Part shown: positions 6,865 through 17,025 of the stretch, piece by piece
Numbering within the stretch: position 1 is the first letter of the stretch
Layout: the number at the start of each line of letters is the position of its first letter
NCBI RefSeq assembly: GCF_014649755.1
Contig: NZ_BMTQ01000002.1
Coordinates: forward strand, 1-64,000
From: Streptomyces litmocidini
Lineage (GTDB): Bacteria > Actinomycetota > Actinomycetes > Streptomycetales > Streptomycetaceae
Reading direction: 5' to 3'
Length of the DNA: 64,000 nucleotides
The notes under the pieces: generated by a model
Database searches by the model: none
What the model was told of the DNA's origin: nothing
The model's input: only the letters and a program-made list of their open reading frames with translations
Program-made: the position numbers and the translations under genes

Positions 6865-9174
6865 ATGAGCGGTGACAGTCGGGACGATCCGCTGGGCAGT
6901 GGCGGCGGCGCGGAGACCGGAGGCCTTCCCTCCCGGCAGGTGCCGAGCCAGGGCGGGCCGGGAGGTCTCTCCGGCGTGCCGTCGCCGACGTCGACCGGTG
7001 CCGCGGGTCCCGCCGGGTCGTCGGGCCCTCCAGGAGCGTCGACCGGACCCGCCGGGCCGACCGGACCCGCCGGACCACTCGACGCGAGCGTGCCGCAGCA
7101 GCGCGAGGGCAAGCCCGCGGGGCCGGGCGCCGGGGCGGCAGGCGGGACGGGGCCCGCCGACAGCGGCGGTGGTGGCGGTGCCGAGGGCGGTGATGTCCTC
7201 GGCGGTGACGGCGACGCCGACGGCACCCACGGCGACGGCACCGGCAGCGGCGACGCCCGGGGCGGTCGCGTCGCCCACGGCCACGCCCCCGGGGTGCACG
7301 CCCACAGCGGTGACGCCGGCGACGGTGACGCCCCCGGTGGTGACGGCCATGGTGGTGACGGCCACGGACGTGACGGCGGTGTCGACCTCGACGAGCCCGA
7401 CACCGTCCTTCCGCCGCCGCGCGAGCTGCCGCCCTCCGACGCCGAGCTCGTCCGGCGCATGCGGGACGGTGACGACTCCGCGTACGAGGAGCTGTTCCGC
7501 CGCCACTCCGAGGCCGTCCGCCGCTACGCCAGGACCTGCTGCCGGGACGCGCACACCGCCGACGACCTCACCGCCGAGGTCTTCGCCCGCACCCTCCAGG
7601 CGGTCCGCGGCGGCGCCGGCCCCGAACAGGCCGTGCGCGCCTACCTCATGACCACCGTCCGGCGGGTCGCCGCGAACTGGGTCAGGACCCAGAAGCGCGA
7701 GCACCTCGTCGAGGACTTCGCGGTGTTCGCCGCGGACGCCGCCCGTTCCGCCGAGGTCTCCGACCCGACCGTGTCCTTCGGGGCGGGGATGGACCTCGGC
7801 GCGGACGTCCGCGCCATGCACGAGGCCGAGCAGTCCCTCGCCCTGCAGGCCTTCCGCTCGCTGCCCGAGCGCTGGCAGGCCGTGCTCTGGCACACCACCG
7901 TCGAGGAGGAGTCCCCGAGCGAGGTCGCCCCGCTCTTCGGACTGACCGCCAACGCCACGGCCGTGCTCGCCAGCCGGGCCCGCGAGGGCCTCAAGCAGGC
8001 CTACCTCCAGGCGCACGTCAGCCAGTCCCTGACCGCGGGCGGCGACTGCGCCCGCTACGCGGACCGGCTCGGCGCCTACGCGCGCGGCGGGCTGCGGATG
8101 CGGGCCGAACGCGGCCTGCGCACGCACCTCGACGAGTGCGCCAAGTGCCGGCTCGCCGCCGGTGAGCTGGCCCATGTGAACGCCGGGATCCCCGCGCTCC
8201 TGCCGGTCGCCGTCATCGGCTGGTTCGCCGCCGGGTACTCGCTCAAGGCCGCCGGTGTCGTCGCCGGTGGCACCGCCGCCGCGGCCGGTGCGGGCGCGGC
8301 GGCCGCCGCCTCCGGGTCCTCCGGGGGCGCCGCCTCGGGCGGCTTGGCCGCCGAGGGGCTCGGCGCGCCCGCGAAGGCCGGCCTCGCGGCGGTCGTGGCG
8401 GTCGCCGCGGCCGCCGGGCTCGTCTGGGCGATGGCCGGGGACCCGCAGCCCGTGGCCGCGCCCCGGCCCGCCCGGCCGGTCGTCGCCCCCGCCGTGCCGC
8501 CGAAGCCCGCGCCGCCGGCGGAGCCCTCCCCGAAGCCCGTGCCGCCCGCCCCGCCCGTCACCTCCGAGCCGCCGGCGCCCGCCCCGCCGCCTCCCCCGAA
8601 GCCCAGCCCCAGGCCGACGCCCAGGCCCACGCCGAAGCCGACGCCGAAGCCGACGCCCAAGCCGTCCCCGAAGCCCACGCCCGAGCCGGTGCCGAGGCCC
8701 GCGCCGAAGCCCAAGCCGTCCCCGAAGCCCGCACCGGCCGTCTACCAGGTCAGCGAGCTGCAGTACGGGACCTTCGGCGACGGCACCAAGCCCGAGGTGG
8801 CCCTCTCGGACAGCAGCTGGATGTGGCAGCGCGACGGCCTGTCCATCGGCGGCACGCGGTACGCGCACGGGGTGAGCGTCCACGCGCCGTCCTCGCTGCT
8901 CATCGACCTCAACCGGCGGTGCACGAGTTACGACGCGGTCGTCGGCATCGACGACCTGAGCGCCCGGCTCGGCGTCGGCGGCGTCCGCTTCTCCGTCTAC
9001 GGGGACGGGGCGCGGCTCTGGCGCTCCGGGGTCGTCCAGGCGGGCGACCCGCCGGTCCCGGTGCACGTCGACCTCTCCGGGCTCTCCACGATCCGGCTCG
9101 TGGTGGAGGAGCACACGCCGTTCGGCCGGGCCGCGGTGGCCGACTGGGCGGAGTCCCGGATCAGCTGCTCCTGA
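6865..9174 (+). CDS. ECF sigma factor fused to zinc finger, membrane segments and NPCBM carbohydrate-binding domain
   Basis: A 769-residue multidomain protein. Residues 1-190 are Gly/Pro/Asp/His-rich low complexity. Sigma region 2 (about 195-285) includes DSAYEELFRRHSEAVRRYAR and DDLTAEVFARTLQAV. Sigma region 4 (about 328-385) includes LPERWQAVLWHTTVEEESP. An anti-sigma-like zinc motif follows at about 394-434 (HLDECAKCRLAAGEL). Two hydrophobic helices lie near 443-463 and 503-526. Pro/Lys repeats (PKPTPKPTPKP) span about 530-625, and a C-terminal NPCBM-type domain spans about 626-769 (FGDGTKPEVAL...HGVSVHAPSS). The topology implies a cytoplasmic sigma part and an external glycan sensor. I recall such fusions as an ECF group (ECF52-like). 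The ATG was chosen at MSGDSRDD; no cleavage site is apparent. Confidence 0.93.
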   Translation: MSGDSRDDPLGSGGGAETGGLPSRQVPSQGGPGGLSGVPSPTSTGAAGPAGSSGPPGASTGPAGPTGPAGPLDASVPQQREGKPAGPGAGAAGGTGPADSGGGGGAEGGDVLGGDGDADGTHGDGTGSGDARGGRVAHGHAPGVHAHSGDAGDGDAPGGDGHGGDGHGRDGGVDLDEPDTVLPPPRELPPSDAELVRRMRDGDDSAYEELFRRHSEAVRRYARTCCRDAHTADDLTAEVFARTLQAVRGGAGPEQAVRAYLMTTVRRVAANWVRTQKREHLVEDFAVFAADAARSAEVSDPTVSFGAGMDLGADVRAMHEAEQSLALQAFRSLPERWQAVLWHTTVEEESPSEVAPLFGLTANATAVLASRAREGLKQAYLQAHVSQSLTAGGDCARYADRLGAYARGGLRMRAERGLRTHLDECAKCRLAAGELAHVNAGIPALLPVAVIGWFAAGYSLKAAGVVAGGTAAAAGAGAAAAASGSSGGAASGGLAAEGLGAPAKAGLAAVVAVAAAAGLVWAMAGDPQPVAAPRPARPVVAPAVPPKPAPPAEPSPKPVPPAPPVTSEPPAPAPPPPPKPSPRPTPRPTPKPTPKPTPKPSPKPTPEPVPRPAPKPKPSPKPAPAVYQVSELQYGTFGDGTKPEVALSDSSWMWQRDGLSIGGTRYAHGVSVHAPSSLLIDLNRRCTSYDAVVGIDDLSARLGVGGVRFSVYGDGARLWRSGVVQAGDPPVPVHVDLSGLSTIRLVVEEHTPFGRAAVADWAESRISCS

Positions 9175-12100
9175 CGCCCGTCCCGGCGGCCGGGCGGGCG
9201 GGGACGAAGGGTTCGACGAGGTCGAGGACCTCGTCGAGGCCCAGCTCCGCGCCGGCCGCGCGGGCCGCCGCCAGGGCCGGCCCGTCGAGTTCGACGAGGG
9301 CCCGGGCCGTCACGGACTCGGCGTCCTTCAGCTCGGGGACCGAGCGGGGCGTGTCCCGGCGCCACCGGTCGGCGGCGGCCAGGACCCGTACGGCGAGCTC
9401 GGCCTCGCCCGCCTCGGCCAGGACGATGGCGAGTCCCTCCCCCAGGCCGGTGGTGATGAAGTCCGCGCACTGCGCGTCCCGCGCGGTGCGGAGTGCGGTG
9501 ACGGCCGTGGCGACGGCGGCGAGCCCCTTGCCCTCGTACGCCTCGACGCGGGCGGCGATTCCGGTCATCGCCGCCACGAAGTGCGGGGGCGGGGTGCCGA
9601 GCGCGACCGCGCGGCCCGCCTCCTCCAGCTGGGCGCGGGCCTCCGTGATGTCACGGTGGTGGAGGGCGAAGGCGGCGCGGAGGAAGCAGACGTACGTCTG
9701 GGTGTCCCGTACGTGGTAGCGGTCGGCCTCCCGCGCGGCCTCGTCGAGGGTCCGCTCGGCGGTCTCCAGGTCGCCGGTGCGGTAGGACAGTTCGGCCAGG
9801 CGGGCGAGGAGGAAGGGTGCCTCGGCGTGGGCGCCGACCTCGCGGGCGAGGGCGAGTGCCTCCTCGTACGCCTCGCCCGCCTCCGTGTGCCGGCCCCGCA
9901 TCGTGTACGACTCGGCCGCCGCGCTCGCTATCTGGGCCCCCATCCAGCGGTCGCCGACGCGCCGGGCGATGTCGCGGAGTTCGGCCAGGGCGTCGTCGAC
10001 GCCGGGCATGCCGCCGGGCATGTCGACGACCATGTGCGTGCGGAACATGAGGCTGACGCCCAGCTCCCAGTCGCCGCCGTGGCGGCGGCAGTTGTCGACG
10101 GCGGTGTCGAGGAGGGCGCGGACCGCGGCCGGTTCCTCGGTGAGGTACGCGGTGAAGGGCCAGAGCAGGCCGGGGAAGCGGGCCGCCTCGGGGCCGGGGT
10201 CCGTGCCGAACGCGTCGCGGACGCGCCGGACGAGCGCGAGGACCTCCGGCTGCTGGAAGTCGCCCATCGTGTGGCTCTCGACCGCGAGGAAGAAGTGCAG
10301 CATGCGCAGGTGCATGCGGGGCCAGTGGCGGGGGTCGGCGGGGTCGGACGGGTCCTCGCCGAGGGCGATCGCGCGCTCGACCCAGGCCAGGCCCTCGGGG
10401 CGGTAGTTCCGCAGCCACCAGAACCAGCCCATGGCGAAGACGAGGCGGAGGGCGGTGGCCTCGTCGGGCGGGGGTCCCCCCTGTTCGAGCGAGGCCGGGA
10501 GTCCGGGGGACGTGGCGAGGGTGCGGTGGAGGGCGGCGCGGATGTTGTCGAGGTCGCGCTCGACGCGGTCGATCCAGGGGAGCTGTTCCGCCGAGCGGAG
10601 GCGGGGCTCGGCGGTCTCGGCGAGGGCGGTGAAGTGGGCGGTGTGGGTGGCTTCGGCGGCGGCGAGCAGCTCGGGGTCCTCGGCGGCGCGCTCGGCGGCG
10701 TACTCGTGGATGGTCTCCAGGAGCCGGTAGCGCATCTCGCCGTCCTCGGTGGGGGTGGCGACGACGAGGGACTTGTCGACCAGGGCGCCCAGGGTGTCGG
10801 CGGCGCCCGGGGAGAGGGCCTCGGCGGCGGCCAGGTCCCAGCCTCCGGCGAAGACCGACACCTGGCGGAGCAGGGTGCGTTCGGCCGGGTCGAGGAGGTC
10901 CCAGGACCAGTCGACGACGGCGCGGAGGGTCTGCTGGCGGGGCAGGACGGTCCGCGAGCCGGAGGTGAGGAGGAGGAACCGGTCGTCGAGGCGGTCGGCT
11001 ATCTGGCGCGGGGTGAGGAGGCGGAGGCGGGCGGCGGCCAGTTCGATGGCGAGGGGCAGGCCGTCGAGGCGGCGGCAGATCTCGTCGACGGCCCCGCCGC
11101 CGTCCCGGGCGAGGTCGAAGGAGGGGCGCGCGGTGCGGGCCCGTTCGACGAAGAGGCGGTGGGCGGGGTCGGGTGGGAGGGGCTCGACGGGGCGGACGGA
11201 CTCGCCGGGGACGCCGAGGGGTTCCCGGCTGGTGGCGAGGACGCGCAGGTGCGGGCAGTGGGTGAGCAGGGTCTCGGCGAGGGCGGCGGCCGCGTCGATG
11301 ACGTGCTCGCAGTTGTCGAGGACGAGGAGCAGCGGGCGGCGGGCCAGGTGCTCGACGAGGTGGGCGGTGGGGTCGTCCTGGAGCTGCGCTCCCTCGCGGG
11401 TGATCAGGTTGATCTCGCGGAGGCGGAGCGCGGAGAGGACGGCGCCGGGGACGGCGGCGGGGTCGTCGAGCGGGGCGAGTTCGGCGATCCAGGCGGCGGG
11501 GCCGGCGGCCCGGAGCGCGGCCTCCTCGGCGAGGCGCGTCTTGCCGGAGCCGCCGGGTCCGGTGAGCGTGACGAGCCGGGAGCGGGCCAGGTCCGCGTGG
11601 AGGGCGTCGAGTTCGGGCTCGCGGCCGACGAAGGAGGTGAGCCGGGGGCGGATGTTGCCGGCTTCGGGGGCGGGGGCCGGGGCGGGTGGCTCCGGGGCGC
11701 CGGGGGCGGACGCGGGCGGGGCCGGGGCGGGGGCCGCGGTCGGGGCCGGGGCGGGGGCTGGGGTCGGGGTCGGGGTGGGGGCCGGGGCCGGGGCCGGGGT
11801 GGCTCCGGTGAGGAGTTCGTGGTGGAGGGCGGTGAGTTCGGGGCCGGGGTCGGCGCCGAGGGCGTCCGCGAGGGTGCGGCGGGCCGACTCGTACGCGGTG
11901 AGGGCGTCGGCGTGGCGGCCCTCGGCCCGCAGGGCGCGGATGAGGTGGGCGCGGAAGGCCTCGTCGTACGGGTACGTGGTGGTGAGCTCGGTCAGCTCCG
12001 GTACGAGGCCGTCGGTGGCGCCCCGGCGCAGGTCGGCCTCGACGCGCTGCCGGAGGGCCGCGAGCCGCTGTGCCTCGGGGCGGAGGCCCGCCGGGTCGGG

Positions 12101-12541
12101 CAGGTCGGCGAGGGCGGGGCCGCGGAAGAGGCCGAGGGCCTCGCGGAGGAGGGCGGCGGCGGTGCCGGGGTCGCCGGCGTCGAGGCGGGCGGCGCCGTCC
12201 CCGGCCTTGCGCCGGAAGACGTACAGGTCGATGTCGTCGGGGCCGGCGACGAGCCGGTAGCCGGGGCCGGGGGTGGAGGCGACGGCCTCCCTGCCGAGGA
12301 TCCGGCGGAGGCGGCCGATCAGGGCCTGGAGGGCGGCGGGGGCGTCCTGCGGCGGGTCGTCCCCGTACACGTCGTCGGCGAGCTCGCCGACGGAGACGGC
12401 CCGTCCGCCGCGCAGCGCGAGCGCGGCGAGCAGCGCGCGCAGCCGGGCACCGCCGAGGGGCAGCGGGGTGCCGTCGGGCCGGAGGGCCTCGGTGGTGCCG
12501 AGGATGAGATACCGCACCGGCCCATTGTGTCGGGCGGGCAT
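9161..12541 (-). CDS. AfsR/SARP-type regulator with NB-ARC ATPase and TPR region
   Basis: A 1126-residue STAND-type transcription activator. The winged-helix DNA-binding domain (about 10-95) is followed by a bacterial transcriptional activator domain (about 100-245). A Pro/Ala/Thr-rich linker (about 250-310) leads to an NB-ARC ATPase with P-loop TGPGGSGKTRLAEE near 325 and Walker B LLLVLDNCEHVI near 400. A TPR-rich C-terminus occupies about 700-1100. AfsR relatives switch on secondary metabolism or development through ATP-driven oligomerisation. The ATG at 12541 has GAGG nine bases upstream. The GTG of VRYLILG, eight codons in, would also give a typical SARP N-terminus. Its last 14 bases overlap the convergent sigma-factor gene. 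No dedicated metabolite cluster adjoins it. Confidence 0.93.
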   Translation of the reverse strand: MPARHNGPVRYLILGTTEALRPDGTPLPLGGARLRALLAALALRGGRAVSVGELADDVYGDDPPQDAPAALQALIGRLRRILGREAVASTPGPGYRLVAGPDDIDLYVFRRKAGDGAARLDAGDPGTAAALLREALGLFRGPALADLPDPAGLRPEAQRLAALRQRVEADLRRGATDGLVPELTELTTTYPYDEAFRAHLIRALRAEGRHADALTAYESARRTLADALGADPGPELTALHHELLTGATPAPAPAPTPTPTPAPAPAPTAAPAPAPPASAPGAPEPPAPAPAPEAGNIRPRLTSFVGREPELDALHADLARSRLVTLTGPGGSGKTRLAEEAALRAAGPAAWIAELAPLDDPAAVPGAVLSALRLREINLITREGAQLQDDPTAHLVEHLARRPLLLVLDNCEHVIDAAAALAETLLTHCPHLRVLATSREPLGVPGESVRPVEPLPPDPAHRLFVERARTARPSFDLARDGGGAVDEICRRLDGLPLAIELAAARLRLLTPRQIADRLDDRFLLLTSGSRTVLPRQQTLRAVVDWSWDLLDPAERTLLRQVSVFAGGWDLAAAEALSPGAADTLGALVDKSLVVATPTEDGEMRYRLLETIHEYAAERAAEDPELLAAAEATHTAHFTALAETAEPRLRSAEQLPWIDRVERDLDNIRAALHRTLATSPGLPASLEQGGPPPDEATALRLVFAMGWFWWLRNYRPEGLAWVERAIALGEDPSDPADPRHWPRMHLRMLHFFLAVESHTMGDFQQPEVLALVRRVRDAFGTDPGPEAARFPGLLWPFTAYLTEEPAAVRALLDTAVDNCRRHGGDWELGVSLMFRTHMVVDMPGGMPGVDDALAELRDIARRVGDRWMGAQIASAAAESYTMRGRHTEAGEAYEEALALAREVGAHAEAPFLLARLAELSYRTGDLETAERTLDEAAREADRYHVRDTQTYVCFLRAAFALHHRDITEARAQLEEAGRAVALGTPPPHFVAAMTGIAARVEAYEGKGLAAVATAVTALRTARDAQCADFITTGLGEGLAIVLAEAGEAELAVRVLAAADRWRRDTPRSVPELKDAESVTARALVELDGPALAAARAAGAELGLDEVLDLVEPFVPARPAAGTGVRSS

Positions 12542-12773
12542 GGCGGACGCCTCGGGGTTTACCCCGGTGGGCCCCCTCGGAAGGCGCCGGTGTCCAGGTC
12601 GAAGCCGGGGGGAAGCGGGACGACCGGCCCCGGCTGGTTCGTGGACGTGTTTGCGGGCGAAGTCGTCCCCGACGGGCCCGGAGCGGACGACGGCCTCTCC
12701 GGCCCCGGGACGAAGTCCGGGAAGCGTTCGCTCGGACGGGCGTGCCGTGGGGTTCCGCGCGCTCGGCGGAGCC

Positions 12774-15008
12774 TCACGCCGGCAGTGACCGTCTCGACGC
12801 CGGGATCAGCGGGCCCCGGGCCGCCCGAGGGGCGCGGGGGGTCGTGGTGTCCGTCCAGCAGGAGCCGCGACGGGCGAGGAGGCGGCGGAGCCAGAGTTCG
12901 GTGGAGACGAGGTCGGCGAGGCCGTCGAGGGGGACGGGGGCGCCGTCGGCCGCCGCGCGCAGCGCCTTGCGGACGACGCGGGCCTCGATCAGGCCGGCGT
13001 CCGCGAGGAGCGGCGCGTCGAAGAGGGCGAGGAGCTGCGGGAGCGCGGCGCGCAGGCCCGCGCGCGTGGCGGCGGCCGGGACGGCCGGGTGGGGGGCGCC
13101 CCAGCCGGCGGGGACGTCGTGGACGCCGGCGCCGGAGAGGACCGTGCGCAGGACGCCGGCCCGGGCGTCCGGCTGGACCCGGAGCGATTCGGGGAGTTCG
13201 CGGCAGGCCCGGACGACCTGGTTGTCCAGGAACGGGGCGTGGAGGCGTTGGCCCCGGATCTCCGCCGCCTGTTCCAGGACCCGGTGGTCGGCCGCCGCGC
13301 GGACAAGGGCGGCACGCGCGCGTGCCTCGCCGGGGCGCTGGACGGCGGCCGGGAGGGTCGCCGCCCGGTTCAGGCGAACCGATACTTCGGCGAGGGCCTC
13401 GCCCGTCAGCCAGCGCGCCGCGGGGCCCGGCCGCGACCAGGCGAGGGCGGAGAGCGAGGCCTCCAGGGGCCCGGAGCCGTCGGGGGCCGTGCGGTTCGCC
13501 TCCAGGACCCGCCGGGCCGCCGTCTCCAGCCCCGTCCGGTACGGGGTGCGGGCCAGCTTCCGCGCCGCCCGGTAGACGGTCAGCGGCACCAGGAGCGAGC
13601 CCGCCGACGGCCCCGAGGCCTTGGCGAGCGCCGTCACCGGCCGCACCAGGGAGCGGCGCCTGCGGTCCATCAGGAGGTCGGCCAGGCGCGCCGGGTGCGC
13701 GTCCAGGACCTGCTTGGCGCCCATGCCGGTGAAGTGGTCGGCGCTGCCGCCGGCGAGGCGTCTGCGGTGCCGTTCCGCCGTGACGAGCGCGGGGCCCGGC
13801 TCGTCCGTGAGGGGTCCGTCGAGCGCCGCGTACGGCAGGGCCTCCTCGCCGCCCGCGACGACGACGTGGTGCAGGCGGGGGTCGGCGGCGATCGCGCGGG
13901 CCCGTTCCAGTTCCGCCGTGCGGCGCGCGCCGGCCCGGGTCGCCAGGTCGTTGAAGGTGACGGCGAGCAGCCGCTCCCCCGCGCCCGTGCCCTGTCCGGT
14001 GATCGTGCCGGGCACCCCCGGGAGGCCCGCCGCGAGCAGGGCGAGCGTGCCGGAGGCGCTGCCGCCGGACAGGTCGGCGCCGATGCCGGGCGCGGGGCCC
14101 GCGCCCCGGGCGGCGCGCCGGTCGGCGGGGCCCATGCCGGGGACCGGGCCCGGGTCGGGGAGCGGCGTCTCGGGCGCGTGCCGGGGGGCGGTGAGCCGGG
14201 CGCGTACGGCCTCGACGAGGGCGTCCCGTACCCCTTCGACGGCCTGCCGGGGGTCGGCCTCGGGCGCCGCGACGGCGAGCGAGGCCACCTGCTCGTAGCC
14301 GGTGATCTCGCGCGAGCCCTCCCGCAGGATCAGCGCGTGCCCGGGCGGCACCCGCCGCACGCCCTCGTAGGGGGTGGAGTCGCGCAGGGCCTCCGGGGTC
14401 TCGGGGCAGGCGAGCAGGGCGGCGAGGTGGCCGATGTCGAGCTGGGCCTCGACGAGGTCGGCGAGCGGCAGGGCGGCGGTGGCGTACGCGGTGCCGCCCG
14501 CCCACGGGGTGTGGAACACCGGCCGGGCGCCCGCGAGGTCGCCGGTGACGGTGACGCGGCGGCCGGTCCTCACGACGGCGGTGTAGCTGCCGGGCCAGGC
14601 GGTCAGGTGCCGCAGCGCGCCCCCGCGCGCGGTGAGCAGCCCGATCCTCAGTTCCTCGTCGCTCGCGGCGCAGCAGCCGAGGACGGCGAGGCGGGTGTGG
14701 TCGTCGGCGGCCACCACGCGGACCTCGTCGGGGCGCCAGTCGCCGACCGCCCAGAGCGGGTCGGGGCCGTCCCACAGGAGTTGTGCGCCCACCGGTTGCA
14801 CCGTGCGCCCCTCGGCCGCGGGGCCGGTGCCGTACGGGGCGCCGGGGTCGTATCCGGGGTCGTATCCGGGGTCGTACGGGGAGCCGGAGGCGGGTCCGGA
14901 GCCGGGGGCGCGCCCGGAGCCGTACGCGCCGTGCACCGTGCCCGCCCGGCCCGCCGCGGTCGTTGCGAAGCTCGCGGCGACACTGCTCCAGCCCACCAGC
15001 CATCGCAT
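12774..15008 (-). CDS. asparagine-synthetase-like protein resembling lasso-peptide macrolactam cyclases
   Basis: About 744 residues. The N-terminal glutaminase-like domain starts MRWLVGW and lacks the Cys2 nucleophile needed for glutamine hydrolysis. The synthetase domain has a pyrophosphate-loop relative, [15 protein letters not shown] near residue 312, where SGGxDS is normal. The C-terminal half contains [17 protein letters not shown], typical of asparagine synthetases. Missing glutaminase Cys is shared with lasso cyclases that adenylate a side-chain carboxylate for ring closure; I recall similar proteins named albusnodin/ikarugamycin-type cyclases. No leader peptidase or precursor gene is visible nearby. 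The ATG was chosen for its strong GGAGG. A Pro/Gly insert with three YDPG units lies near residue 45. Substrate unknown. Confidence 0.78.
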   Translation of the reverse strand: MRWLVGWSSVAASFATTAAGRAGTVHGAYGSGRAPGSGPASGSPYDPGYDPGYDPGAPYGTGPAAEGRTVQPVGAQLLWDGPDPLWAVGDWRPDEVRVVAADDHTRLAVLGCCAASDEELRIGLLTARGGALRHLTAWPGSYTAVVRTGRRVTVTGDLAGARPVFHTPWAGGTAYATAALPLADLVEAQLDIGHLAALLACPETPEALRDSTPYEGVRRVPPGHALILREGSREITGYEQVASLAVAAPEADPRQAVEGVRDALVEAVRARLTAPRHAPETPLPDPGPVPGMGPADRRAARGAGPAPGIGADLSGGSASGTLALLAAGLPGVPGTITGQGTGAGERLLAVTFNDLATRAGARRTAELERARAIAADPRLHHVVVAGGEEALPYAALDGPLTDEPGPALVTAERHRRRLAGGSADHFTGMGAKQVLDAHPARLADLLMDRRRRSLVRPVTALAKASGPSAGSLLVPLTVYRAARKLARTPYRTGLETAARRVLEANRTAPDGSGPLEASLSALAWSRPGPAARWLTGEALAEVSVRLNRAATLPAAVQRPGEARARAALVRAAADHRVLEQAAEIRGQRLHAPFLDNQVVRACRELPESLRVQPDARAGVLRTVLSGAGVHDVPAGWGAPHPAVPAAATRAGLRAALPQLLALFDAPLLADAGLIEARVVRKALRAAADGAPVPLDGLADLVSTELWLRRLLARRGSCWTDTTTPRAPRAARGPLIPASRRSLPA

Positions 15009-15569
15009 CGGCGCCTCCACATCCGTTTCGGTGGAGGACATGCTGCCATGACAACGGCGCACGGGGCGGGGTGCGGGTGCACGCGCGCGAAAGCCGAATG
15101 CGCCCCTGGCATGGGCCGGTTGGCCTTCGGCGGGGCACGGGCGTCATTCGGCCAAATATCGATGCCCGGTGGACGTTTCGGAGGGTGTCCGGGCACAAGG
15201 CCGGCCACCGGCTGTCCGGGAGGCGCTCCCGCCCCCCGGTGCCGTCCGCCGCCCGCGGGGAATGGGGCGGCGGTGTCCCCCGGCCCACTGGTCCGGACAC
15301 CGTTCCCGGCCGAGCGGGCCGACCCACGCGGTACTCATGGAAGCGCTCCCCCGCCGGCCGGACGAGAGCGCACGGCCGGGCGCACGGCCACACGGCGGGG
15401 GCACGAGCCGCCGCGCCGGGCCCGTTGGTCGCACGTTCACACAACAATCTCGCCATACGGAACACCGCCCCTTAACGGTAGGGATGCGGCGAACTACGCT
15501 GTGCTTACGAATGCCGCACGCCTATGCCCGGCGTCGTGGCGGCCGTCTGGGTTGTCGAGGGGTGGCGTC
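15009..15569. other. divergent intergenic region with a likely promoter for the NsdA-like gene
   Basis: No convincing gene is seen in these 561 bases; short open frames here have poor codon bias. Near the right end, TTAACG (15472-15477), a 17-base gap and TACGCT (15495-15500) form a plausible vegetative plus-strand promoter, about 70 bases before the NsdA-like start. I looked for a lasso-type precursor peptide on the minus strand and found none. Confidence 0.5.
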
Positions 15570-17024
15570 ATGTCCAGGGAGCAACGCGGGCCGAACGAAA
15601 AGCTCGGCACGGTTCTCGCCCTCGCGGGAATCAGCAACGCCGGGCTCGCCCGGCGCGTCAACGACCTCGGCGCGCAGCGGGGGCTGACGCTTCGTTACGA
15701 CAAGACCTCGGTCGCCCGGTGGGTGTCCAAGGGCATGGTGCCGCAGGGCGCCGCCCCGCACCTGATCGCCGCCGCGATCGGGCAGAAGCTGGGGCGGCCC
15801 GTGCCGCTGCACGAGATCGGTCTCGCGGACGCCGACCCGGCGCCCGAGGTCGGACTCGCCTTCCCGCGCGACGTCGGCGAGGCGGTCCGCTCGGCCACCG
15901 ATCTGTACCGGCTGGACCTCGCCGGACGGCGGGCCGGCGGGGGCGGCATCTGGCAGTCGCTCGCCGGGTCCTTCTCGGTCAGCGCGTACGCCACGCCCGC
16001 CTCCCGCTGGCTGATCACCCCCGCCGACCCGTCGGTGGAGCGCGAGGCCCCGCGCCCCGGGGCGGGCACCGGCCTCGCCGCGGCGGGCACGACGGCCGCG
16101 GAGCACGCGCGCGTGGGCCACAGCGACGTCGCCAAGCTCCGCGAGGCCGCCGAGGACGCGCGGCGCTGGGACTCCAAGTACGGCGGCGGGGACTGGCGTT
16201 CCTCGATGGTGCCCGAGTGCTTACGCGTGGACGCGGCCCCGCTGCTGCTCGGCTCGTACTCGGACGAGGTCGGCCGGAACCTGTTCGGCGCGACGGCCGA
16301 GCTCACCCGGCTCGCCGGCTGGATGGCCTTCGACACCGGCCAGCAGGAGGCCGCCCAGCGCTACTACATCCAGGCGCTGCGGCTGGCGCGCGCCGCCGCC
16401 GACGTGCCCCTCGGCGGATACGTCCTCGCCTCCATGTCCCTCCAGGCCACCTACCGGGGCTTCGCCGACGAGGGCGTCGACCTCGCCCAGGCCGCGCTCG
16501 AACGGAACCGGGGGCTCGCCACCGCCCGCACCATGTCCTTCTTCCGGCTCGTCGAGGCCCGTGCGCACGCCAAGGCCGGCGACGGGGCCGCCGCCGCGGC
16601 CGCGCTCAAGTCCGCCGAGGGCTGGCTGGAGCGCTCGCGGGAGGGCGACGCCGACCCGACCTGGCTCGGCTTCTACTCGTACGACCGGTTCTGCGCCGAC
16701 GCCGCCGAGTGCTACCGGGACCTGCGGATGCCGCGCGAGGTGCGGCGCTTCACCGAGCAGGCGCTGTCCCGGCCGACGGAGGAGTTCGTCCGCTCGCACG
16801 GGCTGCGGCTCGTCGTCTCGGCCGTCGCCGAACTGGAGTCGGGCAACCTGGACGCGGCCTGTGCGGCGGGCACGCGCGCGGTGGAGGTGGCGGGCCGGAT
16901 CTCCTCGGCGCGGACGACCGAGTACGTACGGGACCTGCTGCACCGGCTCGAACCGTACGGGGACGAACCGCGCGTCGTGGAACTCCGCGAGCGGGCGCGG
17001 CCGCTGCTCGTCGCGCCGGCGTGA
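15570..17024 (+). CDS. NsdA/ORF1590-like sporulation-associated regulator
   Basis: A 484-residue soluble protein. An N-terminal helix-turn-helix-like segment (about 10-85: [33 protein letters not shown]) precedes a middle domain. Helical repeats of TPR character occupy about 245-460 ([39 protein letters not shown]). It matches in layout the Streptomyces family that includes NsdA, a repressor of sporulation and antibiotic production, and S. griseus ORF1590, a sporulation gene; this is from memory. The ATG follows GAGGGGTGGCGTC. A 17-bp tandem repeat tract follows the stop. The DNA target is not evident. Confidence 0.8.
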   Translation: MSREQRGPNEKLGTVLALAGISNAGLARRVNDLGAQRGLTLRYDKTSVARWVSKGMVPQGAAPHLIAAAIGQKLGRPVPLHEIGLADADPAPEVGLAFPRDVGEAVRSATDLYRLDLAGRRAGGGGIWQSLAGSFSVSAYATPASRWLITPADPSVEREAPRPGAGTGLAAAGTTAAEHARVGHSDVAKLREAAEDARRWDSKYGGGDWRSSMVPECLRVDAAPLLLGSYSDEVGRNLFGATAELTRLAGWMAFDTGQQEAAQRYYIQALRLARAAADVPLGGYVLASMSLQATYRGFADEGVDLAQAALERNRGLATARTMSFFRLVEARAHAKAGDGAAAAAALKSAEGWLERSREGDADPTWLGFYSYDRFCADAAECYRDLRMPREVRRFTEQALSRPTEEFVRSHGLRLVVSAVAELESGNLDAACAAGTRAVEVAGRISSARTTEYVRDLLHRLEPYGDEPRVVELRERARPLLVAPA

Positions 17025-17025
17025 G

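Noticed and set aside
9581..13732. A plus-strand open frame of about 1383 codons opposite the AfsR-like and asparagine-synthetase-like genes
   Set aside because: Gly/Glu/Ala/Arg-rich nonsense spanning two real genes and their gap; no domain or ribosome site.
15144..15440. A 98-codon minus-strand frame upstream of the asparagine-synthetase-like gene, considered as a lasso precursor
   Set aside because: No leader/core pattern (conserved Thr before the core, ring Gly and Asp/Glu at 7-9), poor codon bias and no ribosome site.
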